The position numbers and the translations under genes are program-made. The notes under the pieces are model-generated. The model was not told the DNA's origin. It saw only the letters and a program-made list of their open reading frames with translations, and did no database searches. 64,000 bases of DNA from CAYFZO01 sp965223735 (GTDB taxonomy: Bacteria; Pseudomonadota; Gammaproteobacteria; Poriferisulfidales; Oxydemutatoraceae), in contig OZ245010.1 in the NCBI GenBank assembly GCA_965223735.1, positions 124,001-188,000 of the forward strand. The letters are read 5' to 3'. The number at the start of each line of letters is the position of its first letter. Position 1 is the first letter of the stretch. Positions 24,514 to 32,730 of the stretch are shown piece by piece.

Positions 24514-25287
24514 GTGATACAGGCGATCCCGGTTCCGGCGTTCAGAGACAACTACTTGTGGTTGCTCACGCGCGCGGAATCCAAGGCGGCGGCGGTCGTG
24601 GACCCCGGAGACGCGGCGCCGGTGCTCGTTGCGCTGGCGGCGGCGGACGCGGCGCTTGAGGCGATCATCATTACCCACCATCACGCCGACCATATCGGCG
24701 GCGTCAGCGAACTGCTCGGGCGGTTTCCCGGCGCCGAGGTTTATGCGCCGGACGACGACCGCATTGCGGGTGCGACGCGGACGGTCGGCGAAGGCGACCG
24801 TGTGTACGTCGCGTGTCTCGATTGCGACTTTGAAGTGCTGGAAGTTCCCGGACACACTTCAACACATATTGCGTATTACGGCGACGGCAAACTCTTTTGC
24901 GGCGACACGGTGTTTGCCTGCGGCTGCGGACGCCTGTTTGAAGGTACGTCCGAACAGATGCACAACTCGCTGAGCAAGGTCATGGGCCTGCCGGATGACA
25001 CCGGGATCTACTGCGCGCACGAATACACTCTGAGCAACATCGCGTTTGCAAAACGGGTTGAGCCCGACAACCCGGCGCTTCTGGAAAGAGAGCGCGATGC
25101 ACGGCGTCTGCGCGACGGGGGGCATCCGACCGTGCCGTCGCTGCTGGCGTTGGAGAAGCGCACCAACCCCTTTATGCGGTTTGACGTTCCCGCCGTGATC
25201 GCCGCCGCCGAGCGCCATGCGGGACACCCGCTGGACGGTGCCGCTGCGGTATTCGGCGCCGTCAGGCGCTGGAAAGATCAGGTGTAG
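24514..25287 (+). CDS. gloB: Hydroxyacylglutathione hydrolase (glyoxalase II)
   Basis: Hydrolyses S-lactoylglutathione to lactate and glutathione in methylglyoxal detoxification. The 257-residue protein starts at GTG 24514, five bases after hfq. The metallo-beta-lactamase metal motif THHHADHIGG lies near residue 53, followed by PGHTSTHIAYY, LFCGDTVFACGCGR and YCAHEYTLSN. The C-terminal glyoxalase II domain ends with the usual substrate-binding region (KRTNPFMR). Length is normal. Confidence 0.94.
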   Translation: MIQAIPVPAFRDNYLWLLTRAESKAAAVVDPGDAAPVLVALAAADAALEAIIITHHHADHIGGVSELLGRFPGAEVYAPDDDRIAGATRTVGEGDRVYVACLDCDFEVLEVPGHTSTHIAYYGDGKLFCGDTVFACGCGRLFEGTSEQMHNSLSKVMGLPDDTGIYCAHEYTLSNIAFAKRVEPDNPALLERERDARRLRDGGHPTVPSLLALEKRTNPFMRFDVPAVIAAAERHAGHPLDGAAAVFGAVRRWKDQV

Positions 25288-25299
25288 GCGGATGACTGG

Positions 25300-25325
25300 C
25301 CGCCCGCTCCGGCGGTTTATTTTTG
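25300..25325. terminator. Possible terminator between gloB and glnS
   Basis: CCGCC and GGCGG can pair around a six-base loop (25300-25315), followed on the plus strand by TTTATTTTT. It lies just after the gloB stop and overlaps the 3' end of the converging glnS. Confidence 0.5.
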
Positions 25326-26972
25326 GGAAAGCCTGGCCCAGGTGTCGCGCAACGTGATCGTGCGGTTGAACGTCGGCCCGTTGCTTTTGTCGTCAACGCA
25401 GAAATAACCGAGGCGTTCAAACTGCCAGCGCCTGCCGGGCGTCGCCCGGGCCAGTGAAGGTTCGACGCGGCAGTCCGTGAGTGTTATCAGCGACGCCGGA
25501 TTGAGATGTGCAAGCACGTCGTCGGCCGAGGGAATTTTGGTGTTGAACAGCCGGTCGTACAAATGCATTTCGGCTTTGCCGGCGTGGGCGGCGGACAGCC
25601 AGTGGATGGTGCCTCTGACCTTGCGTCCGTCGAGCGTGTTGCCGCCGCGCGTTTGCGGATCATAGGTGCACAGCAGCCTGACGACGTTGCCCCGTGCGTC
25701 TTTTTCAACCTCGCGGCAGGTGATGCAGTAGGCGTAACGCAGGCGCACTTCGCGTCCGGGGGCGAGGCGGAAGAATTTTTTCGTCGGCGTTTCCATGAAA
25801 TCGTCGCGTTCAATGTAGATCACGCGCGAGAAAGGCAGTTTTCTTGTGCCCATCGATGGGTTGTCGGGGTGGTTGGGCGCTTCGAGTTCCTCGTCCGAGT
25901 CCTCGGGGTAATTTTCTATGACGAGTTCAAGCGGCTTGAGTACCGCCAGTGCACGCGGTGCGTGTCTGTTCAGGTAGTCGCGCACGCAGGTCTCCAGCAG
26001 ATCCATTTCAATCCAGCTGTCTTTTTTAGTCAGGCCGATGCGTTCGCAGAAATCGCGGATCGCGGCCGCCGGGATGCCGCGTCGGCGCAGGCCCGAGATC
26101 GTCGGCATTCTCGGGTCGTCCCAGCCGTCCACGATGCCCGCGTCGGTCAGTTTTTTGAGGTTGCGCTTGCTGGTGATCGTATGCTTGAGTTGCAGGCGGG
26201 CGAACTCGATCTGCTGGGGGTGATGGATTTTCAACTGCTCGAGGATCCAGTCGTACAGGGGGCGGTGGTCCTCAAACTCCAGCGTGCACAGGGAATGCGT
26301 GACCCCTTCAATCGAATCCGAAAGGCACTGCGTGAAGTCGTAAGTCGGGTAGATGCGCCACTCGTCGCCGGTGCGGTGGTGTGTTATGTGGCGGATGCGG
26401 TAGATCACGGGGTCGTGCATGTTGATGTTCGGAGACGCCATATCTATCTTTGCGCGCAGTACGTGTTCACCTTCCTTATATTTGCCTGCGCGCATTTGTG
26501 AGAACAATTCCAGGTTTTCCTGTACGCCGCGTTCGCGGTACGGCGAGTTGACGCCGGGTTCGGTGAGTGTTCCGCGCTGCTCGCGGATCTGGTCGGGAGA
26601 CAGGCTGCAAACGTAGGCTTTTTCCAGCTTGATCAGTTCGGTCGCATAGTTGTACAGACGCTCAAAATAATCCGAGGCGTAGCACAGTCGGTCCCATTCA
26701 AAACCGAGCCACGCGACGTCGCGCTTGATCGCCTCGATATACTCGGTGTTTTCTTTCTCGGGGTTGGTGTCGTCAAAACGCAGGTTGCATCTGCCCCTGA
26801 AGTCCCGCGCCAGACCGAAATTCAGGCACACCGCCTTGGCGTGCCCGACATGCAGGTAGCCGTTGGGTTCAGGCGGGAAGCGGGTCTGGAGTTTTCCGCC
26901 GTGTTTCCCTGCTGAGATGTCATCTTCGATGACCTGGCGGATGAAATTGGTCGGTGTCGGCTCGTTGCTCAT
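25317..26972 (-). CDS. glnS: Glutaminyl-tRNA synthetase
   Basis: Charges tRNA-Gln. The 551-residue class I synthetase shows PPEPNGYLHVGHAKA (HVGH at 41-44) and the KMSKS counterpart ITSKR just before GWDDPRMPTISGLRRRG. The C-terminal anticodon-binding beta-barrels carry RDDFMETP and LGYFCVDDKS-type blocks. It is divergent from birA with 47 bases between starts and converges on gloB. Length and motifs are normal. Confidence 0.96.
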   Translation of the reverse strand: MSNEPTPTNFIRQVIEDDISAGKHGGKLQTRFPPEPNGYLHVGHAKAVCLNFGLARDFRGRCNLRFDDTNPEKENTEYIEAIKRDVAWLGFEWDRLCYASDYFERLYNYATELIKLEKAYVCSLSPDQIREQRGTLTEPGVNSPYRERGVQENLELFSQMRAGKYKEGEHVLRAKIDMASPNINMHDPVIYRIRHITHHRTGDEWRIYPTYDFTQCLSDSIEGVTHSLCTLEFEDHRPLYDWILEQLKIHHPQQIEFARLQLKHTITSKRNLKKLTDAGIVDGWDDPRMPTISGLRRRGIPAAAIRDFCERIGLTKKDSWIEMDLLETCVRDYLNRHAPRALAVLKPLELVIENYPEDSDEELEAPNHPDNPSMGTRKLPFSRVIYIERDDFMETPTKKFFRLAPGREVRLRYAYCITCREVEKDARGNVVRLLCTYDPQTRGGNTLDGRKVRGTIHWLSAAHAGKAEMHLYDRLFNTKIPSADDVLAHLNPASLITLTDCRVEPSLARATPGRRWQFERLGYFCVDDKSNGPTFNRTITLRDTWARLSQK

Positions 26973-27019
26973 GGGCGCGTTGGCTTTAAGGGCACTTTTG
27001 AAGGTGTTATCTTACAGCA

Positions 27020-27862
27020 ATGCGACGCAAAAACAGCACGACGGACACGACGGGCCATCCCGATTTTCCGGTGCTCGACGGGGACGCGATCAGGCGTGCG
27101 TTCACCGACGGCGTCGCACATCGTATTGCGTCACTCGAGATCGTCGAGCAGGTCGGCTCGACCAACGACCGTCTTTTGTATGAGGTCGATGCGTCCGCTT
27201 CCGGGTTCTGTGTGTGCCTTGCCGAGTCCCAGACCGCAGGCAGGGGGCGGCGCGGGCGCAAGGTCTGGTATTCGCCGAAGAACGGAAACCTCTACCTGTC
27301 GGTGCTGCGCCGCAGCCCCACGGCAACGCCGCGACCGTCGGCCTGGCTTGCGCTGACGGCTGCAGTTGAAGTCACCTCTGCGCTTGCCGCCGATCAGGGT
27401 GTCGGCGGTCTCGGCGTCAAATGGCCGAATGATATTTACTGCAACGGCCGCAAGTTGGGCGGCGTACTCGTCGAGTCAAAAGGCGACCGCTGCGTCGTTG
27501 GCTTGGGCCTGAATGTGTGTCTGCCCGCAGACGGCGGGTCTGCGTCGGAGATTGCATGGACGGCGCTCGACGAAATCCGCCCGTGCGGACTTGACCGTCA
27601 GCAATTGGTCGCTTCGATGATCGTCGCCATCGTGCGTGCCTTTGACCGGGTGGAACACGACTGCGCCGCGACGCTGATCGAGAACTGGCGGCGGCATGAC
27701 CTGCTCGCGGGGCGGGAAGTGGCCGTGCTCGCCGGGGGAAAGGCGCTGGCGGGTATCGCGCGCGGCGTCGATGAGCACGGCGGACTGCGTGTCGAGCATA
27801 AGAATTGCGGCGGAGACGGGCTGCGTGTGTACTATGCGAACGACGTCAGCCTGCGACAGTGA
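27020..27862 (+). CDS. birA: Biotin--[acetyl-CoA-carboxylase] ligase, apparently without DNA-binding domain
   Basis: Activates biotin and attaches it to the carboxyl carrier protein. The 280-residue protein has the biotinyl-AMP motif GRGRRGR at 74-80, VKWPNDI, and the GGVLVE strand. The N-terminus before the catalytic domain is only about 40 residues and shows no winged-helix repressor domain, so it looks like a monofunctional ligase that does not repress biotin genes. Its stop overlaps the coaX GTG (GTGA). Confidence 0.93.
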   Translation: MRRKNSTTDTTGHPDFPVLDGDAIRRAFTDGVAHRIASLEIVEQVGSTNDRLLYEVDASASGFCVCLAESQTAGRGRRGRKVWYSPKNGNLYLSVLRRSPTATPRPSAWLALTAAVEVTSALAADQGVGGLGVKWPNDIYCNGRKLGGVLVESKGDRCVVGLGLNVCLPADGGSASEIAWTALDEIRPCGLDRQQLVASMIVAIVRAFDRVEHDCAATLIENWRRHDLLAGREVAVLAGGKALAGIARGVDEHGGLRVEHKNCGGDGLRVYYANDVSLRQ

Positions 27863-28629
27863 AACTACTGCTTGACGTCGGCAACAGCCGCTGCAAATGC
27901 GCCGTTTATAGCAACGGCGATCTGCATCATTATCCGCCGGTGGTGGTCAACGCGGATGACTCCGGTGCGTGCGTGCCCGGGCAGATGGTTGAGCAGGCGG
28001 GCGATGCAGTGACCGCGATTGCGGTGGCGAGCGTGCGCGCCGACGAGTTCAACCGCCGCTTGTGCGATGCGTTGTCCGAACGCTTCAATGTTCAGCCGGT
28101 GCCGGCCGTAACCGGGCGCGCCGCCTGCGGTGTGACGACCGCCTACCGCAACGCCGCGAGCCTCGGGGTTGACCGCTTTCTCGCGCTGGTCGGCGCATGG
28201 CGCAGGGTCGGCGGCGCCTGCGTGGTCGCCGATTGCGGAACGGCGGCGACAATAGACGCGATCAACGACAACGGCGTTCACCAGGGCGGGCTGATCATGC
28301 CCGGCCTGTGCCTGTTGCGGGACAGTCTGTCCGGAAGTGCCGATCGCCTGCCGGTGCCCGGCGACGCCGGCGATCAAGCGGCTGTCGCTTTGTTCGCGCG
28401 CGACACCGGCGACGCGATCGCGAGCGGTTGCCGCAGGATGTTCACCGGTGCGGTGATCACCGCGATGCGTGAGATGCAGGCGCAACTCTCAGGCGGCGCG
28501 GCGTTGCTTGCAACGGGTGGCGACGGTGAAGCGTTGCTTGAAGTGGGGGGCGCCGCCGTTCGGTATTACCCCCACCTTGTGATCGAGGGGCTCGCCGCTT
28601 TTTCTGAGCGTGGCACCGATTGCGGCTGA
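27859..28629 (+). CDS. coaX: Type III pantothenate kinase
   Basis: First step of CoA synthesis, using the pantothenate made by the panBCD products. GTG 27859 is chosen because the family N-terminus LLLDVGNSRCK begins immediately and it overlaps the birA stop; the frame upstream has no motif. The product has 256 residues. D6, G8 and N9 of the phosphate loop, GVDRFLALVGAW, and DCGTAATIDAI are all present. birA-coaX followed by tRNA-Thr is a conserved gammaproteobacterial arrangement. Confidence 0.94.
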   Translation: MKLLLDVGNSRCKCAVYSNGDLHHYPPVVVNADDSGACVPGQMVEQAGDAVTAIAVASVRADEFNRRLCDALSERFNVQPVPAVTGRAACGVTTAYRNAASLGVDRFLALVGAWRRVGGACVVADCGTAATIDAINDNGVHQGGLIMPGLCLLRDSLSGSADRLPVPGDAGDQAAVALFARDTGDAIASGCRRMFTGAVITAMREMQAQLSGGAALLATGGDGEALLEVGGAAVRYYPHLVIEGLAAFSERGTDCG

Positions 28630-28682
28630 CGGTGCGTTTCTTTAATATGGCTTCTGATATGACCGCGACCGTGACAGTGTAT

Positions 28683-28754
28683 GCCGGGGTAGCACAATGG
28701 TAGTGCAGCGCATTTGTAATGCGAAGGTTGGGGGTTCAAGTCCTCTCTCCGGCA
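28683..28754 (+). tRNA. tRNA-Thr (anticodon UGU)
   Basis: A cloverleaf folds from GCCGGGG, pairing with CTCCGGC at the 3' end (one G-U pair). The D-stem is GCAC/GTGC. The anticodon stem CGCA/TGCG carries the loop TTTGTAA with anticodon TGT, and the T-loop is TTCAAGT on a stem with two G-U pairs. The discriminator is A. The 3' CCA is not fully encoded (ACCG follows). It corresponds in position to thrU downstream of birA in E. coli. Confidence 0.93.
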
Positions 28755-28824
28755 CCGTTCTCCAGCGGTCGTTGCGGCTGTGACGGCGTGCGGATCTTTT
28801 GAAGCGAAGAGAACGGATCCGGTG

Positions 28825-29355
28825 ATGACCCGCGATATAGCCACAACGCAATGCGACACGACGACGCGGTTTGTCATGGCCTCTCCGCTCGGCGACCTCG
28901 AGATCACATTGTGCGACGACGCGCTGGCGGACATTCGTTATCTTCACTCGCGGCTCCGGGGGCGGAAGGGTCCGGCGGTGCAGCGCAGTCGATCGGCGCG
29001 GCGCACGGCGCGCGATGTTGAATACCAGCTCCGCCGTTATTTCGACGACCCGTATTGGCGCTTTGACCTGAAACTCATGCCTTGCGGCACGCCGTACCAG
29101 CAGCGCGTCTGGAAATATCTGGCGCGCATTCCGGCGGGGCGGCCGATGACCTACGGCGAGGTCGCCGCGCGCCTCGGTTCTGGGCCGCGCGCGGTCGGCG
29201 GCGCCTGCCGCAGCAATCCGGTTCCGATCGTGATTCCCTGCCATCGCGTGATCGCCGCAAGTGCGGTCGGCGGCTACTGTGGCAATATGCGGGGCAGGAT
29301 GCTGCACGCCAAACGCTGGCTTTTGCGGCACGAGCATTCACACAAAGAGGAATAA
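28825..29355 (+). CDS. ogt: Methylated-DNA--protein-cysteine methyltransferase
   Basis: Suicide repair of O6-alkylguanine. ATG 28825 gives 176 residues; an upstream start at 28780 would add 15 residues without motif. The acceptor cysteine is in the PCHR motif (VIPCHRVI), preceded by TPYQQRVWKYLARIPAGRPMTYGE-type sequence that forms the recognition helix (here split for brevity), and followed by GGYCGN. It lies just downstream of the tRNA and just upstream of a small conserved-looking gene. Confidence 0.9.
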   Translation: MTRDIATTQCDTTTRFVMASPLGDLEITLCDDALADIRYLHSRLRGRKGPAVQRSRSARRTARDVEYQLRRYFDDPYWRFDLKLMPCGTPYQQRVWKYLARIPAGRPMTYGEVAARLGSGPRAVGGACRSNPVPIVIPCHRVIAASAVGGYCGNMRGRMLHAKRWLLRHEHSHKEE

Positions 29356-29358
29356 ACA

Positions 29359-29562
29359 ATGAGCGAAGAGACACGGCAGGACATTCGCACCTTGCTGAAG
29401 CGTTTCGGGATCAAGGCCGACGAGGGCATCACCGCACACCTCGAGAAAACCGGGGCGGGGCCCGATCTCAGGTTGCGCCTGACGCTTGAAGAGGTCGGTG
29501 ATCACGGCGTGGATGCAGCGGCGTTGCCGACGCTGACGCTTGAAGGCATGGTCAGGCGCTGA
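29359..29562 (+). CDS. Small conserved-type protein, function unknown
   Basis: A 67-residue acidic protein starting at ATG 29359, four bases after ogt, with AGAGGAAT upstream as ribosome binding site. The N-terminal helix (DIRTLLKRFGIKADEGI) resembles small proteins annotated DUF6494 in proteobacteria, but I hold this loosely. No signal peptide or membrane segment. Coupling with ogt suggests co-expression only. Confidence 0.65.
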   Translation: MSEETRQDIRTLLKRFGIKADEGITAHLEKTGAGPDLRLRLTLEEVGDHGVDAAALPTLTLEGMVRR

Positions 29563-29984
29563 CCATCTGCCCAGCAGGGTGGCGCAAGCCTGTCCGCCGG
29601 AGCGGCCGGCCGTTGCGGCGGGCGTCGGCCGCCCAGGGGAATGTGCGGGCATTCGCGTCAGGGCGGATCAATGCGGAAAAACCGCCGCGTATCACTGATG
29701 GGGGGTGTGGCTTGTCATCAAAGTGATATGAAAGGCAAGGATTTTTACAGAAGATAGCGTAAAATAAGCGAAGATAACAGAAGATAAAAGAATATAACAG
29801 AAGTTTCAGGGTTCCCAAGTTTTGGGTGCCAGCGCGTGGCGGCGCCTGTTCAGCCTATTTTCTAGTTTTGTCCTGGACAACCCCGTCTTTTGAGTAGGTG
29901 ATTGTGTGTAAAATCGCCCGCTCCACTTTTCACGAATTTGCGTACAGCAAAACCAACTGAAATTTGCGCTGAAGGAGCACAGTG
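29563..29984 (+). other. Intergenic region with an AT-rich GAAGATAA repeat stretch
   Basis: No gene is seen. About 29744-29803 holds short, irregular direct repeats of ACAGAAGATA/CGAAGATAA/ACAGAAG spaced roughly 10-20 bases apart, unusually AT-rich for this genome. A TAAAAT hexamer at 29909-29914 may be a -10 element for the following gene, but its -35 is unclear. Confidence 0.6.
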
Positions 29985-31367
29985 ATGAAATTATCTGAAC
30001 TTATTTCCCGTGTCGGCATCATGCTGTCGGCTGTGGCTTTCACGCTCGCGGCGTCAACGGTTCGGGCTGACGAGACTTGTATGTCGCCGTACATGGCGAA
30101 GATCGTCGGTCAGGAAGACTACGTTTATGTCTGGACGCTGGGTGTTGAAGGTCTCGGCGACGCGCAGGATAAATTGGTGACGATTGACGTCAATCCGAAT
30201 TCCGAAACCTACAGCAAGATCGTTTCGAGTTTATCGGTCGGCGGGCGCAATGAGGCCCACCATTCCGGTTTGACCGACGATCGCCATTACCTGTGGGCGG
30301 GCGGTCTCGACAGCAGCCATATCTTTGTCTTTGACGTTCACTCGAATCCGCGTGAACCGAAACTGCACAGGACCATCAAGAACTTTGTGAAAAAGACCGG
30401 CGGTCTGGTCGGCCCGCATACATTCTACGCCATGCCCGGCAGGGTCATGATCAGCGCCCTGTCGAATAACAAGGACCACGGCGGCCGCACCGGTCTCGCC
30501 GAGTACACCAACGACGGGCAGTACATTGCAACGCACTGGATGCCGACCGACAGCGCGTTGCACGGCGCGGTCAAAAGCGGTAAACACGCCGACGGTTACG
30601 GCTACGACGTGCGCGCACTGCCGCGGCGAAACCTGATGCTGACCTCGTCTTTCACCGGCTGGTCGAATTACATGATGGATCTGGGGCAGATGATTCAGGA
30701 TCAGGAGGCGATGAAGCGTTTCGGCAACACGATGGTGGTGTGGGATCTGCACACGCGTAAGCCCAGGAAAGTGCTCGACGTGCCCGGTGCGCCGCTTGAG
30801 ATCCGTTGCGCTTGGAACGCACGCCACGATTACTGCTTCACGACCACCGCGCTGACCTCGGAGTTGTGGGTGGTTTACGCGGACGAAAACGGCGAGTGGC
30901 AGGCGAAGAAGAGTGCCGACATCGCCCGCAACGAAGGTGATCCTGAGATCCCGTTGCCGGTGGACATCTCGATCACCTCCGACGACAGGGGGCTGTGGAT
31001 CCAGACCTGGTTCGACGGCAAGACTCGTCTCTTTGACATCACCGATCCGTTCAACGCGAAACAAGTGCACGAGCATAAGATCGGAGAGCAGGTCAATATG
31101 ATCTCGCAGAGTTGGGACGGCAAGCGGCTTTATTTCTCTTCGTCGCTGCTCGGCAACTGGGACAGGAAAGAAGGCAAGGACGATCTTCAGTACGTCAAGC
31201 TGTACCACTGGGACGAAGAAAAGAAAAAGATGTCGCTCCAGTTCAAGATCGACTTCCTGAAGGAGAAACTCGGGCTTCCGCATCAGATGCGTTTCGGCGC
31301 GTATTCGTTGTACAGCGAAGCGCCTGTGCCTGGGCCGGAAGTGAAAGTGACGCAACTCACTGACTGA
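29985..31367 (+). CDS. Exported SBP56-family protein (methanethiol oxidase type)
   Basis: Member of the selenium-binding protein 56 family, whose bacterial member MtoX oxidises methanethiol to formaldehyde, sulfide and peroxide. ATG 29985 has a good GAAGGAG Shine-Dalgarno; the product has 460 residues. The N-terminus (about 1-28, ending TVRA|DE) is a signal peptide, so the protein should be periplasmic like MtoX. Beta-propeller blocks include GRNEAHHSGL, GLDSSHIFVFD, GPHTFYAMPGRVMISALSN, DGYGYDVRALPRRNLMLTSSFTG and PHQMRFG. It stands alone, with a terminator behind it; no copper-chaperone partner gene is adjacent. Confidence 0.88.
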   Translation: MKLSELISRVGIMLSAVAFTLAASTVRADETCMSPYMAKIVGQEDYVYVWTLGVEGLGDAQDKLVTIDVNPNSETYSKIVSSLSVGGRNEAHHSGLTDDRHYLWAGGLDSSHIFVFDVHSNPREPKLHRTIKNFVKKTGGLVGPHTFYAMPGRVMISALSNNKDHGGRTGLAEYTNDGQYIATHWMPTDSALHGAVKSGKHADGYGYDVRALPRRNLMLTSSFTGWSNYMMDLGQMIQDQEAMKRFGNTMVVWDLHTRKPRKVLDVPGAPLEIRCAWNARHDYCFTTTALTSELWVVYADENGEWQAKKSADIARNEGDPEIPLPVDISITSDDRGLWIQTWFDGKTRLFDITDPFNAKQVHEHKIGEQVNMISQSWDGKRLYFSSSLLGNWDRKEGKDDLQYVKLYHWDEEKKKMSLQFKIDFLKEKLGLPHQMRFGAYSLYSEAPVPGPEVKVTQLTD

Positions 31368-31420
31368 GCGCGTGCCGGCTGAGCCCGGCGGCGTATAGCA
31401 GACCTTATTTCCACTTGCAA

Positions 31421-31449
31421 GGCCGCTTCCTCCGGGAAGCGGCCTTTTT
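31421..31449 (+). terminator. Rho-independent terminator
   Basis: A perfect 10-bp stem (GGCCGCTTCC / GGAAGCGGCC) with loop TCCG is followed by TTTTT. It ends the SBP56 transcript and isolates the pilus operon downstream. Confidence 0.93.
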
Positions 31450-31773
31450 CATGCCCGGGATATTCCGTCAGGTTTTGCGGCCAGCCATTGCCGGCGCGCC
31501 GACTGCCTTGATCCCCGTCGTTATTTCATAAGGCTCTGCGGCGGTTGAGGCGGCGGAGCCGCGCCTGTGCATTGCCCGGCCTGGATCGTCGATTTCATAA
31601 GAGCCTGTAACAGCTGGCGGGCGCGAACCCCTTGGCGTGGTGCGCAAAAAACGCGTTATCGGCCCGCCGCTACCGTTTATCGCGTCTTGGTTCCGGTGCG
31701 GCGATGTGCGCTTTACATTGCGCGCATGAGAATTTTGGCCCTACAGACGCGAGTCAGTCCAACGTCGCCTGCC
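31450..31773 (+). other. Upstream region of the pilus operon
   Basis: No gene with motif support is seen before 31774, although the frame of the next gene is open back to 31567. The stretch must contain the pilus operon promoter; I cannot point to a clear sigma-70 pair. Confidence 0.5.
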
Positions 31774-32730
31774 ATGGCGCCGATCTGGATGTCGGCCCGG
31801 CCCTTGCCCCGAACATTGCTTCTGGCACTGGTCTGGCTGGTCGTTGTCTGCACGATGCATTTCGCCGCCGCGCAAACCCCCGACCGGGATGTGCGTGCGG
31901 GGCAGTCGGAGTTTTCGCGTGCGCAGGTTTTGCGGCCGTCAGACGGATTGCGTGCGGTGCGCAGTCGAGCCGCCGCGCAAACCCCCGACCAGGATGTGCA
32001 TGCGGGGCAGCCGGAGTTTTCGCGCGCGCAGGTTTTGCGGCCGTCAGACGGATCGCGTGCGGTGCGCAGTCGAGCCGCCGCGCAAACCCCCGACCGGGAT
32101 GTGCGTGCGGGGCAGTCGGAGTTTTCGCGTGCGCAGGTGTTATGGCCGTCAGACGGATCGCGTGCGGTGCGCAGTCGAGCCGCCGCGCACACCCCCGACC
32201 GGGATGTGCGTGCGGGGCAGTCGGAGTTTTCGCGTGCGCAGGTGTTGCGGCCGTCAGACGGATCGCGTGCGGTGCGCAGTCGAGCCGCCGCGCACACCCC
32301 CGACCGGGATGTGCGTGCGGGGCAGTCGGAGTTTTCGCGTGCGCAGGTGTTATGGCCGTCAGACGGATCGCGTGCGGTGCGCAGTCGAGCCACCGCGCAA
32401 ACCCCCGACCGGGATGTGCGTGCGGGGCAGTCGGACAGATCGCGTGCGGTGCGCCGTGAGGCCGGCGCCGGGCGGCGTTCCAATCTCGATGAAAAAGTGG
32501 TGGTGCATTCGGACTCGGCGAACGTTCGCAGCCTGATCAAGTTTCTGGCGCCGCGGGGCTGGCGCACCCGCTTTGACGTCGCCGCGTCCAGGGTGGATCA
32601 CGCGCTGGTTTTCCATGCTGAAACCACGAGGCGGCGGGCGCTGGATCAACTGTGTTCGAGTTTGGGACTGAAAGGCATCTTCTATCCCCGCAAACGCATG
32701 GTGCTGATCGTCGAGGGGCGTCGGCAATGA
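31774..32730 (+). CDS. TcpQ/PilL-like pilus protein with 35-residue tandem repeats
   Basis: First gene of the pilus operon. The start is uncertain: ATG 31774 or 31789 places a signal peptide (LLLALVWLVVVCTMHFAAA|Q region) at the N-terminus; 31726 is also possible. Five exact-period repeats of 35 residues follow (AAAQTPDRDV then RAGQSEFSRAQ, then LRPSDG and RAVRSR), and part of a sixth. The last 85 residues (VRSLIKFLAPRGWRTRF and LCSSLGLKGIFYPR) resemble the C-terminal domain of TcpQ/PilL proteins, which work with the outer-membrane secretin. The stop overlaps the secretin ATG (ATGA). The repeats are arginine-rich and likely disordered. Confidence 0.75.
   Translation: MAPIWMSARPLPRTLLLALVWLVVVCTMHFAAAQTPDRDVRAGQSEFSRAQVLRPSDGLRAVRSRAAAQTPDQDVHAGQPEFSRAQVLRPSDGSRAVRSRAAAQTPDRDVRAGQSEFSRAQVLWPSDGSRAVRSRAAAHTPDRDVRAGQSEFSRAQVLRPSDGSRAVRSRAAAHTPDRDVRAGQSEFSRAQVLWPSDGSRAVRSRATAQTPDRDVRAGQSDRSRAVRREAGAGRRSNLDEKVVVHSDSANVRSLIKFLAPRGWRTRFDVAASRVDHALVFHAETTRRRALDQLCSSLGLKGIFYPRKRMVLIVEGRRQ
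31864..32435 (+). repeat. 105-bp tandem repeat, five full copies plus a partial
   Basis: Units begin at 31864, 31969, 32074, 32179, 32284 and 32389 with GCCGCCGCGCA (CACCGCGCA in the last), exactly 105 bases apart and over 95 percent alike by eye. The sixth unit is cut after about 47 bases. Because 105 is divisible by three, copy number can change without breaking the frame. Confidence 0.95.

Noticed and set aside
31864..32435. CRISPR array
   Set aside because: Units are contiguous with no unique spacers and encode protein.
31713..32567. Long minus-strand and alternative plus-strand frames across the 105-bp repeats
   Set aside because: A stop-free repeat unit with length divisible by three leaves all such frames open; only the frame joining the signal peptide to the TcpQ-like domain makes sense.
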